Source: Dastarcus helophoroides (lineage: Eukaryota > Arthropoda > Insecta > Coleoptera > Bothrideridae). Taken from it: DNA of 64,000 nt. Location of the stretch: the NCBI GenBank assembly GCA_028583605.1, contig CM053332.1, forward strand, positions 248,001-312,000, given 5' to 3'. Shown piece after piece: positions 23,065-34,740 of the stretch (positions are counted from its first letter, which is position 1; the number at the start of each line of letters is the position of its first letter). Below the pieces are notes generated by a model. It searched no databases. It was given only the letters and a program-made list of their open reading frames with translations, and was not told where the DNA came from. The translations under genes were made by a program, and so were the position numbers.

Positions 23065-24160
23065 CAGTGGCGGCTAGTGGTAAGGTTTGCAGGTTTGCGC
23101 AACCTCCAAAAAAAAGAGCCGGGATAAAAATAAAGTAATTGTTGTTATTTTATTTATTAATATAACAGATTTATCGTTACCAAACACGACTATAACGGAT
23201 TCCCCCGGTTCATTAGAATTTGGCGAGGTTGTTGGGTCCATGGTTTGCAAGCTAGACTGCAAACTTTGCTTTTCACGTGTGCACCTGCGCCTTAACTCAT
23301 ATTTTGTTCATTTAAATACTTGCCCATAAGCAAGCATTAGGTTGCACTTGTGGATGCAAACCAAATATCAACTCGGTATTTTAATTTGTTGTCGGTCAAT
23401 GTTGTGAGCCGTGAAACACAAATAAAAATGAATTAAGTGCAAAGTTTAATTGCACAATCATTCTGTAACTGATCTGTGTCGGAAAAACTGGAAATTAAGC
23501 GACTTGGACGACCTATTCCAGACTTAAATATTGTGCAGACGAGGTTTATTAAAAAGCGAAGTTTTAACAGAACTCTGTAGTTCGCGAAGCTAAAGTACTA
23601 TGCAACATTATTATCCGCCTAGCTAAAGAACAATTCAGCTTCACTGGCCGTTTAATTGCAGCAACCTTATTTTTTTCTGAAAAATTTAATCAACATAGAA
23701 CCACTTTTCCCGAAAAGAATTTTAAAGAAACCACTAAGGTATATCCATTTTTTAATGTACAAAAACTAAGAACTGAAATAACTGTAATTTACGAAATAGA
23801 AGGGTTGAAATCGGCTTCTGGTTTACTTGTACTCTATAACTTTATTTCAGAAAAGAGTGAGCTTAGTAACATTTTTAGTGGAACTATAAATGCTTTCAAA
23901 AATCGTGATGACTATCCCAATGGCTTCTGCTGAAGCAGAGGGTGCTTCTCCACCCTGAAAATAATTTAAAACTTTTTCAAGAAATGCCAAGAAAAATTGT
24001 CCGCATTAACGATGCTTTCCAAAGAAAAGGACTTAATCCAAGGAATACCCGACCTAAATATCTCCCAATTCCAGATTAATTTAAAATTTCCAATTTCGGC
24101 ACATTTTGGTAAGTGTCTCTTTGCAACCCCCAATTTTTTTTTTAGCACCAACCGCCACTG
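23065..24160 (+). mobile_element. hAT transposon, 1.1 kb, internally degraded
   Basis: Terminal inverted repeats CAGTGGCGGCTAGTGG and its diverged inverse ACCAACCGCCACTG bound the element. The flanking 8-mers GTGGGGGT (23057-23064) and TTGGGGGT (24161-24168) are the expected 8 bp target duplication with one change. Internal sequence holds the transposase C-terminal remnant. It sits inside an older Penelope fragment. Confidence 0.82.
23601..24020 (+). pseudogene. hAT transposase C-terminal fragment
   Basis: The plus-strand frame from 23601 reads CNIIIRLAKEQFSFTGRLIA, then TTFPEKNFKET and YEIEGLKSASGLLVLYNFIS, resembling the TTF-type hAT transposases. After a stop a shifted frame gives KIVMTIPMASAEAE and FKTFSRNA, aligning with the hAT dimerisation motif (typically TIPVTSASCERSFS...LK). 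The catalytic N-terminal half is missing, and the remaining frame is broken. Non-functional. Confidence 0.7.
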
Positions 24161-24163
24161 TTG

Positions 24164-24608
24164 GGGGTGACACTTGATTTCTCTTCTCTATTTTATCTAA
24201 AATAAGCAATCTGTTCTTGAAATCTAATTTTAATGGATCTCTTGGTCTGTCCAACCTATGTCGAATTACAACAACAAATTCTAACAATTGCAATTTTCCA
24301 TATGTTGGACAGACCAAGAGATCCATTAAAACTAGATTTAAAGAATCGCTCATTTTAGATGCAATAGAGAAGAGAAATCAAGTGTCGCCCTACATATGAT
24401 AAGTATAGGACACAAAATCAACATCGACAATTTAAAATGGTCAAGATGGGTTACAAATAACAGAGAACTTGATGCATACGAAACAATTAACATCAACCAG
24501 AGGCCAGTTACCCTTAATGGAGATAAAGGATCATTGGCGGCCTCCAGTTTATTGAAGGCTATTTGTGGCAGGTCAAAATTGCATGCATTAAATGTGTTAA
24601 GCAATTAG
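24164..24608 (+). pseudogene. Penelope-like element, GIY-YIG endonuclease remnant with inverted partial copy
   Basis: The plus frame reads NNCNFPYVGQTKRSIKTRFK, the GIY-YIG-like motif and following Arg-rich helix of Penelope-like endonucleases. After a stop comes RWVTNNRELDAYE and NQRPVTLNGDKGSLAASSLL, matching the ORF C-terminus. 24164-24258 is an inverted copy of 24302-24395, continuing left of the hAT insertion. The reverse transcriptase domain is absent. It is a truncated, dead copy. Confidence 0.75.
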
Positions 24609-24690
24609 AAATAGAAAAAAAAGCTAAAAACTGCCAGTGTCAATTTGAATCTCAATGCAGATGACGTCAATGCATTTTTTTCTAATCTAT

Positions 24691-24748
24691 TTAGATTAAT
24701 GCGTTTGAAAAAGCCAGTTCTGCTGGCGAAATACGTATCGCGTAATTA
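24691..24748 (+). ncRNA. Degenerate hammerhead ribozyme 3' of the Penelope ORF
   Basis: Stem II GCCAG/CTGGC, GAAA, the palindromic stem III ATACGTAT and a cleavage-site C are clear. The first core segment reads TTGAAAA instead of CTGANGA (two transitions) and stem I is imperfect. It lies about 85 bases past the remnant ORF, as expected for Penelope-like elements. Predicted inactive. Confidence 0.55.
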
Positions 24749-24879
24749 TTGATTTAATTGCCGATGTGGTAAAGGAGTGAAACCTTATATGGACTTAAAT
24801 GTATTTGTCTCAATTTTCTGATGTCATGGTGGGGCCCTTGTCTCCCTCTGACTTAGGCTCTCAAGGTTTGACTTTTTCT

Positions 24880-26620
24880 AGCATTTTCATGCTTATCTCA
24901 AAATCCAATATTTAATATTTCTGGAAAAGGCGAGATTTTCTTCGAAATTTGCCTTCTTTTTTCGAAATTTCGATTTTTTCTCTAAATTTCTATTTTATTT
25001 TCAAAACCTGTATTTGGAAATTTACATTTTTACCATGAAATTCGTCTTTTTGTCTTTTTCTCAAAGTTTCGACATTTTTCTTCAAAATTATCTCTTTGAA
25101 ATTTCGACATTATATCCATTATGGCCCTAAAAATCTTAGTTTATCTTCCAAATTAATATTTTTTTAAATCCTCGATTTTTTTTCAAATTTTTTTTTTCAT
25201 ATATAATTATTCTCATATTTGACTATTTTTTTCCAAATTTAATTTTCTGTGGGAAATTTCTGTTGTTTCCTCCAAGTTTCGTCTTTCTGCTGTGCTGTGA
25301 TTTTTGACGATTTTTTCTTCTTAAATTTGCGTTTTATTCCAAAATTTGATTTCTTTTTAAATTTGAATTTCTTTGGAAAACTTTCCAATTGGTGTAGCCT
25401 CGAATGCATAATTTGACCGACACAATCCAAATTTCCTTTTTTATTGATTGATTGATCGGGTGTAGCAGGATCATGGATTCTTTTCTTTTTTTTTCACAAA
25501 TTTTCATTTTATTCCAAAATACAATTTCTTTTTAAATTTGACTTTTTTTGGAAAACTTCAAATTGTTACTTAATATTCGACCCTCGAAATTTCGAAGGTT
25601 TTTTCGAAATTTAGATCTTTTAGAATGTGAATTTCCAAAAATTTTTGACTGAATTTCTATTGTCTGGAATTTTTTTTCCTCGAAATTCGTCTTTTTCTTG
25701 AAACTTTGTTCTTTTCTATTAAAATGTGTTTTGCTAAAATTCGGCTTTGTTCTCAAAATTCTATTTTTTGGACCTTTCATTTAAAAATCTCTTTTTTTAA
25801 TCCCGTCATTTTTTCTTTAAATAAAAATGTTAAAGAAAAAACTGGAAATTTCCAAAAAAAATTTAACAATTTTGTCAAAAATACAAGATTTAAAAAAAAT
25901 CGGAATAATTAAAAAAAATATTTTTAAACAATAAAAATTCCTAGAACAAAATTTTAACAAAATAAAAAAAAAGGTGAAAAAGTTTATAAATCTAAATTTT
26001 CAAAAAGAATACAAATGTTTGAAAAAGTTTAGAAATCTATTTTCCAAAAAAAGGCGAGGTTTTCAAATAACTTTGAAATATTCAAAAAGCGTCAAAATTA
26101 AAAAAAATAACATTTTCAAAGTGGAAATTTAAAAAAAAGCAAAATTTTGGAAAGGGCCAAAATTTTCAAAAGTCATTTCATCCTTAAATTTGTTAAAACA
26201 CTTTCGAACCTCAACTTCATTTTTCGATAAATTTCGAAATTTTAAGCTTAGCGAATTCGGGACTAAACAAAATTCAGAACTTATTAAAAACAAATTGATT
26301 TTGAGAGAAAAAATCAAATGCGATAAAAACTTGAAATATGGGTAGGCACATATTAGAAATTTGTCGAAATTTAAAGCAAATTTGTTAAAACTGACAGCAA
26401 ATTTGTACAAATAAGAAGCAAATTTTTTCAAATAAAAACAAATTTTTTCACATTAGAAATAAATTTATTCAAATTGAAAACATATTTGTTTGAATTAGAA
26501 GCAAACTTATTGAAAATAAAAGCAATTTGTTCAAACTAGAAGTAATAAGCAAATTTGTTTAAAGAAAGGGAAAAGTCTTAAAATCAGATGCAAATTTGTT
26601 AAAATTAACAGCATTATTGT
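24880..26620. repeat. Strand-polarised AT-rich block with polarity switch near 25800
   Basis: From 24880 to about 25800 the plus strand is T-rich (TTTTTCAAAATTTCGA-like units). From 25800 to about 26600 it is A-rich (GAAATTTTCAAAAAA-like), followed by a run of AAATTTGTTxAAA units spaced about 20-25 bases at 26340-26600. A solitary end similar to the TA-target MITE (GGGTGTAGCAGGATCATGG) sits at about 25459-25477. Confidence 0.55.
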
Positions 26621-26899
26621 TTAAAGTTGCGCATTTTGACACTTTTCGTGCACATTTTAAGCATTTTGAGTGCATATTTGCATACATATTTCAAGCTTTT
26701 CACGCTTCATATAATCCGGTCTCTACTAATAACTAATTTTAAATTTACGTTATTTATGATTAGCATGACACTAAAGCCAAATTCCTGTAATGCAAAATCT
26801 TGGGGAATGTTTAGAAATGTTGAAACTTGTCAAAAACACCAGTCCGTAAAATTTTTTCACAAATTTTATCAATCCGCAGATCAAAAAAGGTTGAGAAAC

Positions 26900-27430
26900 C
26901 CTGATCTAGTCTATCAAAGGCTTTCGAGAAATCAGTATAAATTATATCTACTTAAACATTAAGTCCATGTATTGGGAAATATACTGGGTAACACAACAAG
27001 AGGTTTGTAACTGTAGATCAACCACACATAAACCCATGTTGACTTGTTGTAATTTGCCCTTAAATATAAAAATGCGAGGGTTCATGTAAAGCTATTTCAA
27101 AAACTTACATATTACTGTTATGGGAAGGTAGTTTTCTATATATTTTTTTAAATACAAGACAATGAAGAGATGTATTCCAAAATTTCAGAAAAATACTAGT
27201 TTGCAATGACAAATCACAAAAAGTAGCAAGCAGTTGAACTAAAACAGCAGCATATCTTTGACGATAAATACTGGAATATCATCCGGACTCTTAGTGAACT
27301 TAGGCTTAAGTTTCTTTAGAGTTATTGTTATATCATTCTCAGTAAAAGTAAATGAATGTAGTGTTACTGTTCAGCTTGGAAGAATTATTATTAATTACAG
27401 ATTGCTTAATGAAATTCGTTTTTAAAGAAT
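26900..27430 (-). pseudogene. Non-LTR retrotransposon reverse transcriptase relic
   Basis: On the minus strand, in several frames, there are LKPKFTKSPDDIPVFIVKD (the S/GPDGIP-type motif), QHGFMCG with NLLC, and VDIIYTDFSKAFDR, the hallmark of Jockey/CR1-type reverse transcriptases, in correct order and spacing. Stops and frameshifts separate them. No poly(A) tail or target duplication was identified. Dead fragment. Confidence 0.75.
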
Positions 27431-27890
27431 TTTGCAAAATTATTAATATCAGAGGGATTATTATATAAGGATTTAACTTATGTTTTTACTTTTAAGTTTA
27501 ATTAAAAATAAATTTTATTTCAATATTTCGAATTATTTTTTTTTAAGTAACCACAAATTTCTAGATCAAATTAAAATGTGAATAATCCAGTTGACCCCAA
27601 ATTTTGGAGAAAAAAGGAAAAATTTGGCAAAAAACCTCGTAATTTATATAATTACATTCTTAAAATTGCAAGTTTATTATTGAACTGGTCATTGCATGTT
27701 TGTACCACATCAGAGGTGCACTATGAAAAAAATATCCAAAATTTATTTACTAAATGCAGACAGCTCCATAATGAATAAACATATTTTCAATTGTTTTTAT
27801 TTCAAGAATATTCACCAAAGGGCAGTGACCGAAAAGACAGCAAATATAAGGGTAATTACATAAAAAATGACTCATTCTGTTTTATTTATT
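27431..27890. other. Intergenic flank downstream of EF-Tu
   Basis: AT-rich. A 66-codon open frame at 27578-27778 has no recognisable family. Nothing else seen. Confidence 0.4.
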
Positions 27891-27900
27891 TTGGTTAAGT
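27891..27900 (-). terminator. Poly(A) signals of mitochondrial EF-Tu
   Basis: Two overlapping AATAAA hexamers on the minus strand lie about 75 bases past the EF-Tu stop codon. Confidence 0.55.
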
Positions 27901-27970
27901 TAACTGTAATATTCTTAAAGCTAGTTTATAAAAACATAAACAAAAAAACGTGTTTTACAACAATATTAAT

Positions 27971-30900
27971 CTATTTGCTAGCAGTAGCCTCTCGCTTTTG
28001 CCTAGCTTTCTTTCCTTCTGTCAGCAGCTGCCTATCAGACTCATTTAAAGCGGGTAATATGTTTGTAACCACACCAGTACCTAAAGTCTGAGAACCATCC
28101 CTAAGAGTAAATCTTTGTCCTTTTTCCAAGACCATAGGCTTGAGCATCTTAAGAACCAATCTGAAATGAAAACACATAAGTGAATAGTGACCCCCTCATT
28201 CAGCTAAAATACCTACTTAGAATCTTCTCCAGGCATGACCATCTCCTTATCTGGTATTATCACCTGCGCAGCACAATCCCACGTTTTTGAGAACATCTGC
28301 AGCTGAATATATGAAGTAAATGGTTTCTGACGACCACCTTCATCTTTGCTCAAAATGTACACTTGACTTTCCACATGGTCGTGACTCTTGACGGTTCCTG
28401 GTTTTGCCATAACCATTCCTTAAAAAGAATTTTTAAGAAATCAACAAAAGCAATTTTGAATTAAAACCGAAATATTAAGGGGAAAAAAAATGAAAACTTC
28501 AAGGGAAAGTTGAAATTTATCAAAATTTCTAAAATTCCAAAATTTTGATTTTGATTTTCTTGTTGATTAAGCTGTAACCTATGAGTTTAAAAGTTCAAAT
28601 TATAGGAAAAAAAAAATGAATGTGAAGTCTTGAGAAAAGGCTTGAAATTTGTAGAAAAAAATCAGAATTTACAGAACAAAATCAGGAAGTTTCAAATATA
28701 AATAAATGTTGATTCTAAATTTATAATTTCTATTTTTCGTCCAAATTTTTGATTTTAAGTTCAAAATCTCAAGTTTAAAATCAACAAGAGAGAAAAAGCT
28801 GAAAATGAAAAAAGCTGAAAAAATCGAAATTTGAAGAACAGCTATATTAACATTTACAAATAAAATCTAAAAATTTCGATTTTAAAGTTGAGTTTTTAGG
28901 AATGAAAAATAAAAATTTTGAATTTAAACAGAAATATTGAAAAAAAAAATAATGAAAATTTCGAGTAATTTCCGAATAAAGAATAGACATTTTGATTCTT
29001 TTGTATGTATCTTTTTTGTGAATTTTCTAGTTTAAATACAAAATTTTGGGAAGAAAAAATTTGACACGAAGTCCTGAGAAAAAACTTTAAATTTGGAGAA
29101 AAAAAAGTCGAAATTTATAAATTTCGAAATTTTTTCAAAATTTCGATTTTTGTTACAAATTTCGACTGTATTTTCAAATTTTAGGCTTTTCCCAAAATTT
29201 TAACTCTTTTTGTAAAGTTTATTCTCGAGTAGTTGGAGTTGGAATTTTTCAAAATTTTCAAAATATTTTGAAATTTGTTTTTTAAAAATATTCGGATCCT
29301 TTTGAAAAGTGCTCCAATTTTTTTAAGTTTTTGTTTAAATTTTTTAATATTTCGCCTTATTGTGAACATCAGTAAAACTAAAAATTTCAACCTTATTTTG
29401 GAAATTTTGTTTTTTTTTTCAAATCTACCCATTTTTTTTCCGAGAATTTCGCCTTTTTGAAATTTTTGACTATTTTGCAATACATCGACTTTGTTAAAAA
29501 AAACGAATTTTGTTCATAATTTCTTTTTTATTTATTATTTTTTATTTTCTTTTTGAAAATTAAATTTTTATGAAAATTATGACCTCCAAAATTTTGACTT
29601 TTTTCAAAATTTTTTTAATTTCACAAAATTTAAACTTTTTTCAAAATTTCGCCTCTTTAAAATTTCGACCTTTTGAAAATTTTGATTTATTTGAACATAT
29701 CGCCTTATTTTTCCAATTACAATTTACTAATTTTGACATTCTTCTAAATTCTGACCTAAGTGGATTCGAATTTTCGATTGCTATTGAAAATTTCGACCTT
29801 TTCTTAGAAAGTTTGGCTTTTTTAAATTTTTCAATTAAAGTCTGGTAGATTTTAACAGACTAGTTGTGCCTTAATATAAACGTGGTGATGTTTACTTAGA
29901 TTATATTTTTATGTACTTAATTATTTTTAGGAGTGAACATCAAAGTTTTATGTTTATTAATTTTATTTAACATTGAAGAATCAAAGTTTTAATTAATTTG
30001 ATTATGTTGTGAATTTTTTTATTGTAGTTGTGAAAAAATTTAAAGGGGGGCATGAATATAATTTTTTATAATTCGGGGAGATTTACCGTAAAAAAGGCGA
30101 AAAACCTCTGACTAAAATTTCCCCTCAAAATATGAAGAAATTGCTGTTTCGTAAATTTCAATATTTTATTTTAATTGTCAACATTTTGCTGGACAGTTTC
30201 AGTTTGAGATATTTTCTTTTCTTAAAAGTAGCTACTGCCTATGAAGTTCACACATACATTTCTTTGAAATTTTCATTTTAATGTCAATATTTCAGTTTTT
30301 TTTCTAGATTCAGTAATGTTCGCTCATAATGAACCCGCTTATTACAAACCTTCGCTTATGTATCAAACCAATCTGTAAGTACAGATGGTTTACAGTCCGG
30401 TGAGACCTCATCTAAAGTTGATTTGGTTTAAATGGAAGTTTTATATCAAGGCATAAGAATTATGACATTTTTACTTTTTCTATTTTTTACAACAAGGGTT
30501 AATGTAAAATATTTTAAGATTTGTACACAAAACTTTACAATATGGTGTATTATGTGTTAATTTGATGATGAATGAATATCTTACCCCTTTTAATGTCGTC
30601 CCTTTTAACACCTCTGACTAAAGCTCCCAACTGATCTCCAGCTTGAGCTTCCTCAAGTATCTGATGGAACATTTCTACACCTGATACTGTACTTTTAATA
30701 ACTTTGCTAAAACCTACAAATTCACACTCAGCCCCCTTTTTCAGAACTCCCCTCTCCAAACGTCCAGTAACAACAGTGCCTCTCCCTGGTATAGAATAAG
30801 TATGTTCAACTGGCAAGAGGAACGGCTTATCTAACTCCCTCACAGGCGTAGGAATAAAGCTATCGACCTCCTTCAACAACTTCAAAATTGCATCTTTCCC

Positions 30901-31656
30901 AATCTCAGGTTTAGTACCTTCCAAAGCGCACAGAGCCGACCCCATAACAATAGGAATATTATCACCATCGAAGCCCATCTCTGTTAATAATTCTCGAATT
31001 TCCATCTCAACAAGCTCCGCCATTTCCTGATCCGCAGCATCAACCTTGTTAATGAAGACAACAATGTGCGTCACTCCAATCTGTTTGGCCAACAATAAAT
31101 GTTCTCTGGTTTGTGGCATCACCCCATCAGTTGCGGCAACTACTAAGATAGCACCATCCATCTGAGCGGCGCCCGTGATCATGTTTTTGATGTAATCAGC
31201 GTGTCCAGGGCAGTCTGTGTGCCCATAATGTCTATTCTCAGTCTGGTATTCGATATGAGCCACATTAATCGTAATACCTCTGGCCTTCTCCTCAGGCGCA
31301 TTGTCAATGTCTTGGTAATTTTTAGCTTCTGCTAATTTCTGATCGGAGAGAACTTTCGTAATAGCCGCGGTGAGTGTAGTTTTTCCGTGATCTACATGGC
31401 CTATGGTACCAACGTTGCAGTGAGGCTTCGTCCTCTCGAACACCCTTTTTTCGGCGTAAAATCTCTTTTGACTGTTAAAGGGAATTACGTAGTGGAGGAC
31501 GCGACCTCGATTCTGGACATGTAACTGTTCGGATTTAAGTAGGAAATGTTTGAGACTCCGACGAATCGCTAGAACTTATCACGTGAAATAATCGAAAAAA
31601 TTGTAGGTTAACAACCTACCTGGAACCAAGGTTCGAGCAGTGATGAATGTCGCCAT
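27971..31656 (-). CDS. TUFM (mEFTu1): Mitochondrial elongation factor Tu
   Basis: GTPase that delivers aminoacyl-tRNA to the mitochondrial ribosome, recycled by EF-Ts. Exons on the minus strand: 31620-31656, 30585-31568, 28217-28418 and 27971-28160 (TAG stop), all with GT/AG borders and consistent phases, giving 470 residues. The first 50 or so ([12 protein letters not shown], then Arg/Lys-rich, ending QKRFYAEKR) form a mitochondrial presequence. Then come GHVDHGKT (69-76), switch I GITI (110-113), DCPGH (131-135), NKVD (186-189) and domains 2-3 with [27 protein letters not shown] and [13 protein letters not shown] short Lys/Arg-rich C-terminal tail ([13 protein letters not shown]) replaces the usual ending. 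It appears intact. Confidence 0.96.
28419..30584 (-). other. EF-Tu intron 2 (2.2 kb), AT-rich filler
   Basis: Introns 1 and 3 are only 51 and 56 bases, whereas this one is 2166. It contains A-rich (28440-29100) then T-rich (29100-29850) polarised repeat texture, with a switch near 29110. No nested gene. Confidence 0.7.
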
Positions 31657-32220
31657 TTTTAGAGGTGGAATAAAAGCAATTCAAAAATGAATGTGTGAAA
31701 GCCGGTCAATAAAATTCTAAAGAAAGAAAAGTTATTCGCAAATTTTCCGGATTATTTAATCATTAAATATGGCGGGTCAACATTTATCGAATTGACAATT
31801 TTGACAAGGGAGATCACAGAACCGAAATTGTGAGATTCGACACTATAGACGTTGATTGAATATAGTATATATGGCGGAAGAAATGGAGTAGAAGCGTACG
31901 CCATTTTTGGACGCTCAGGAGCTCTGCTTCAGGACGCATCCACCAAAATCAATGATGGTCTTTGCGTCCACTTGATCTTATCCCTGGTCCTCTGCATCCT
32001 TTTGTTTAATCTTTTCACCAATAGAGGGACACGGTAATTGCAGGTTCCGACAGCCGTCAGTGATGAGCGGCTGGTGGGGTAGTATTTTGAAATCGTTTGA
32101 ACTCTTAAGTAATGGGTCACTTCAGCCTTCAGGCAAAATAAAACCTGTTTTATGACTGGGTAGATGGCAAGTCCGACATTAGCATTGTTGCTTGAATTAG
32201 CCAAAATGCTCTTGTTGGAA
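31657..32220. other. EF-Tu upstream region and unassigned GC-richer block
   Basis: 31657-31850 is the presumptive EF-Tu promoter. 31850-32200 has higher GC and overlapping open frames on both strands (plus 61 codons, minus 91 codons). Neither shows a recognised domain. It could be a diverged exon, a repeat or chance. Confidence 0.35.
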
Positions 32221-34385
32221 TAAACAAATCGTTATATTTTTCTTTAACTGAATTCAACTTAAGATTCCTAAAAGAATTTAAAACAAATTTAAATATTAGT
32301 TAATACAATAAACCAGTGTAAAAAGATTATGTATGCGTATTTCTTAAAATTTTTGATAAACTTTTTGTTAAATTAATTTAATTGATATAATTAATTTAAT
32401 CTCGGAATCTCGACTTTTTCCTTAAAATTTGTAGTTTATGTAAATTCGTTTTTTAAGTTTTTGTTGACTTTTTAATTAATTTATTTATAAAAATTATTAC
32501 TTTTTCGAAAATATTTTTTATTGTTTAGACAGAATTTTTGGCATTTCAGCATTATATATTTTTTTAAACCGGCATGAATTCTGTTTAAGAAAAAAGCCCT
32601 AAGTTTTGGATGTTGCGTATTATTTTTTTCTGACCTTAATATTAAAGACAGCTTCGATAATACGATAATACTACCATAATAATTACTAGAGACCGGATTT
32701 TATGTCATGTCCTACTTTTTTACATTTTTCAGCGTTTTTCATGCGTCTTTGCCTTAATTTTAATTTCGTTTGTTTGTTTTTGATTTGGACTATTTTCAAA
32801 AAGTGTACTGCCTATTTATCCTTTTCTATTGCTCTATTGGTGTTTCCAAGTACAGCTGTATTTCTAAAGAATTTAAGCAGAAATATGTACTTCATAAAAG
32901 AGTATAATTAATCATAATAACAAACTTGAAGGATAAATTTCAACGAAAAGCAATTTTATAATAATTACTGTTATGACTCGCCCAGCCCCTTTTGAAGTTT
33001 TGTCTGCTATTGTGACGCAGGCCAATTGAACTACGTTGTTTATTTATCTTACTTTCTAAGTAAAAACAGATGTTTGGATAAAATGATAAAATTACTGGAA
33101 GGGTGTTCCTTTTCTAAAAGTTGTATTTGAACTGAGAGTATTTATTGCCATCAAGATGCACAAATTTTACAATGGAAAATATTTATAGATATTTGTAGTT
33201 GGGAAAAAAGTAATGTTCAAATTGACCAATATCTGTTTTTCTTGTTAATTATGAGTCTTAGAAAAAAACCGAAATAAAATTCTAATTTAACCACGAAAAC
33301 ACTTTGTTTTGAGAAAAAAGTTCGCTTTTTGTGAGACTTGAAAAAATCGAAATAATATTCAAATTTTAACGCGAAATTTCTAGTAAAAAGCTAAGATTTT
33401 GAGAATTCGAAATTTATAAAAACTGTTTAAAAATCCAAATGTTAGATAAACTTAAAATTTTGATAAAATTTCGAGTATTCGACTTTTTGCTGAGAAACTT
33501 TTAAAAAAGGCAAAATTTCAACATTGGGAAATAAAGTCAAAATTTTGAGAAAAATTTTAAAAGTTTGAAAAAAGGAGGAATTTTCAGAACAATTCATTAG
33601 ATTAAAAAAAAATTGAAATTGAATGAAAAAACGAAATTTTTAAGATAATTGGTAACATTTTGAAGAAATTTTAAATTTCTAAAAAAATCTAAACTTTGAA
33701 AAATAGATTCATTTGAAAAATGGTCGAAATTTTTTTAAATATTCTGAAATTAAAAAAAAAATGAAAATTAGAAAAGCTAAAAATTTGAAAATAATGATAA
33801 TTTAAAACACTAGTGAAATGTCAAAATTGTCATAAAGTTGGAATTTAATAAAAATTGATAATTTTGAAAAAAGCTGAAATTTTGAAAAATGTAAAAATTT
33901 TCAAAAAAAGTAAAATTTTCAAAAAAAATAAATCTTCAAAAAAAAACTCGAAATTATTCACAAAAAGTCGAAATTATGCAAACAAATCGTGATATAATAG
34001 TCACAATATTGACGTCAAAAACTGCAAAAAGGAAAATGTTTAAAATAGACGAAATTTGGAAAAATATCAATTTTCAAAAAAATATCAAAATTGAAAAAAC
34101 TGGTGCAGTGCAGTTCTTTAAAAAATTTGAATTTTAGAAAAATTCGTGATTTTTAAAAAAGTCGAAATTTTGAATAGTTGAAAATTTCAAAGATGGCAAA
34201 ATTTTGAAAAAAGTGGAAATTTTCATTTCATTTTCATAAAAAGTTAAATTTTCAAAACAAAATCAAAATGTTTAAAGAAAGTCTAAATTTTGAATAGTTG
34301 GAAAACAAATTTAAAAAAAAGGCAATTGCCAAGTTTTCCTAATTTAATTTTTTTGCAGCGCTTATGTTGTCAGTTAGCGTTAATT
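32221..34385. other. AT-rich intergenic DNA, polarised block 33280-34330
   Basis: 32221-33280 holds no recognised feature. From 33280 the plus strand is A-rich with GAAATTTTCAAAAAAAGT-like degenerate units. No coding signal. Confidence 0.5.
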
Positions 34386-34500
34386 AGGATGAGTCATGAC
34401 TTTCTACACCAAAGATAAAATGGGACCAAAAAAATGTTTGATACTTTAAAAATTACTCTTGTATCCAGAAAATTGTGCAGATTCCAAAAGTTTAATAATA

Positions 34501-34683
34501 TACAGGGTGTTCTATTTAAAAATCAAAAGTTGGTATCAATTCTAGCGAAAGTGACAACAATAGGAATGTAAATTTTATGTAACAATTTTACATTTTATAA
34601 ATACATCAAGTGTAGCAATTTTGAAAAATTTATCTTTATAAATAAAGGAGAAATAAGGGGTGTACCATGATCCTGCTACACCC

Positions 34684-34688
<5 letters not shown>
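34501..34688. mobile_element. Small mariner-like MITE in R repeat (copy 1)
   Basis: About 185 bp with short inverted ends (ACAGGGTGTT on the left, ACACCCGGT on the right), flanked by TA dinucleotides. Further copies lie at about 42014-42201 and 47313-47500. Non-coding. Confidence 0.55.

Positions 34689-34738
<50 letters not shown>
34686..34738. repeat. (TA)n microsatellite
   Basis: About 26 TA units directly abutting the right end of the MITE. The sister copies have only three or four units, so the expansion is specific to this copy. Confidence 0.95.

Positions 34739-34740
<2 letters not shown>

Noticed and set aside
26627..26962. 111-codon plus-strand frame
   Set aside because: It overlaps the minus-strand reverse transcriptase relic and has hydrophobic low-complexity composition.
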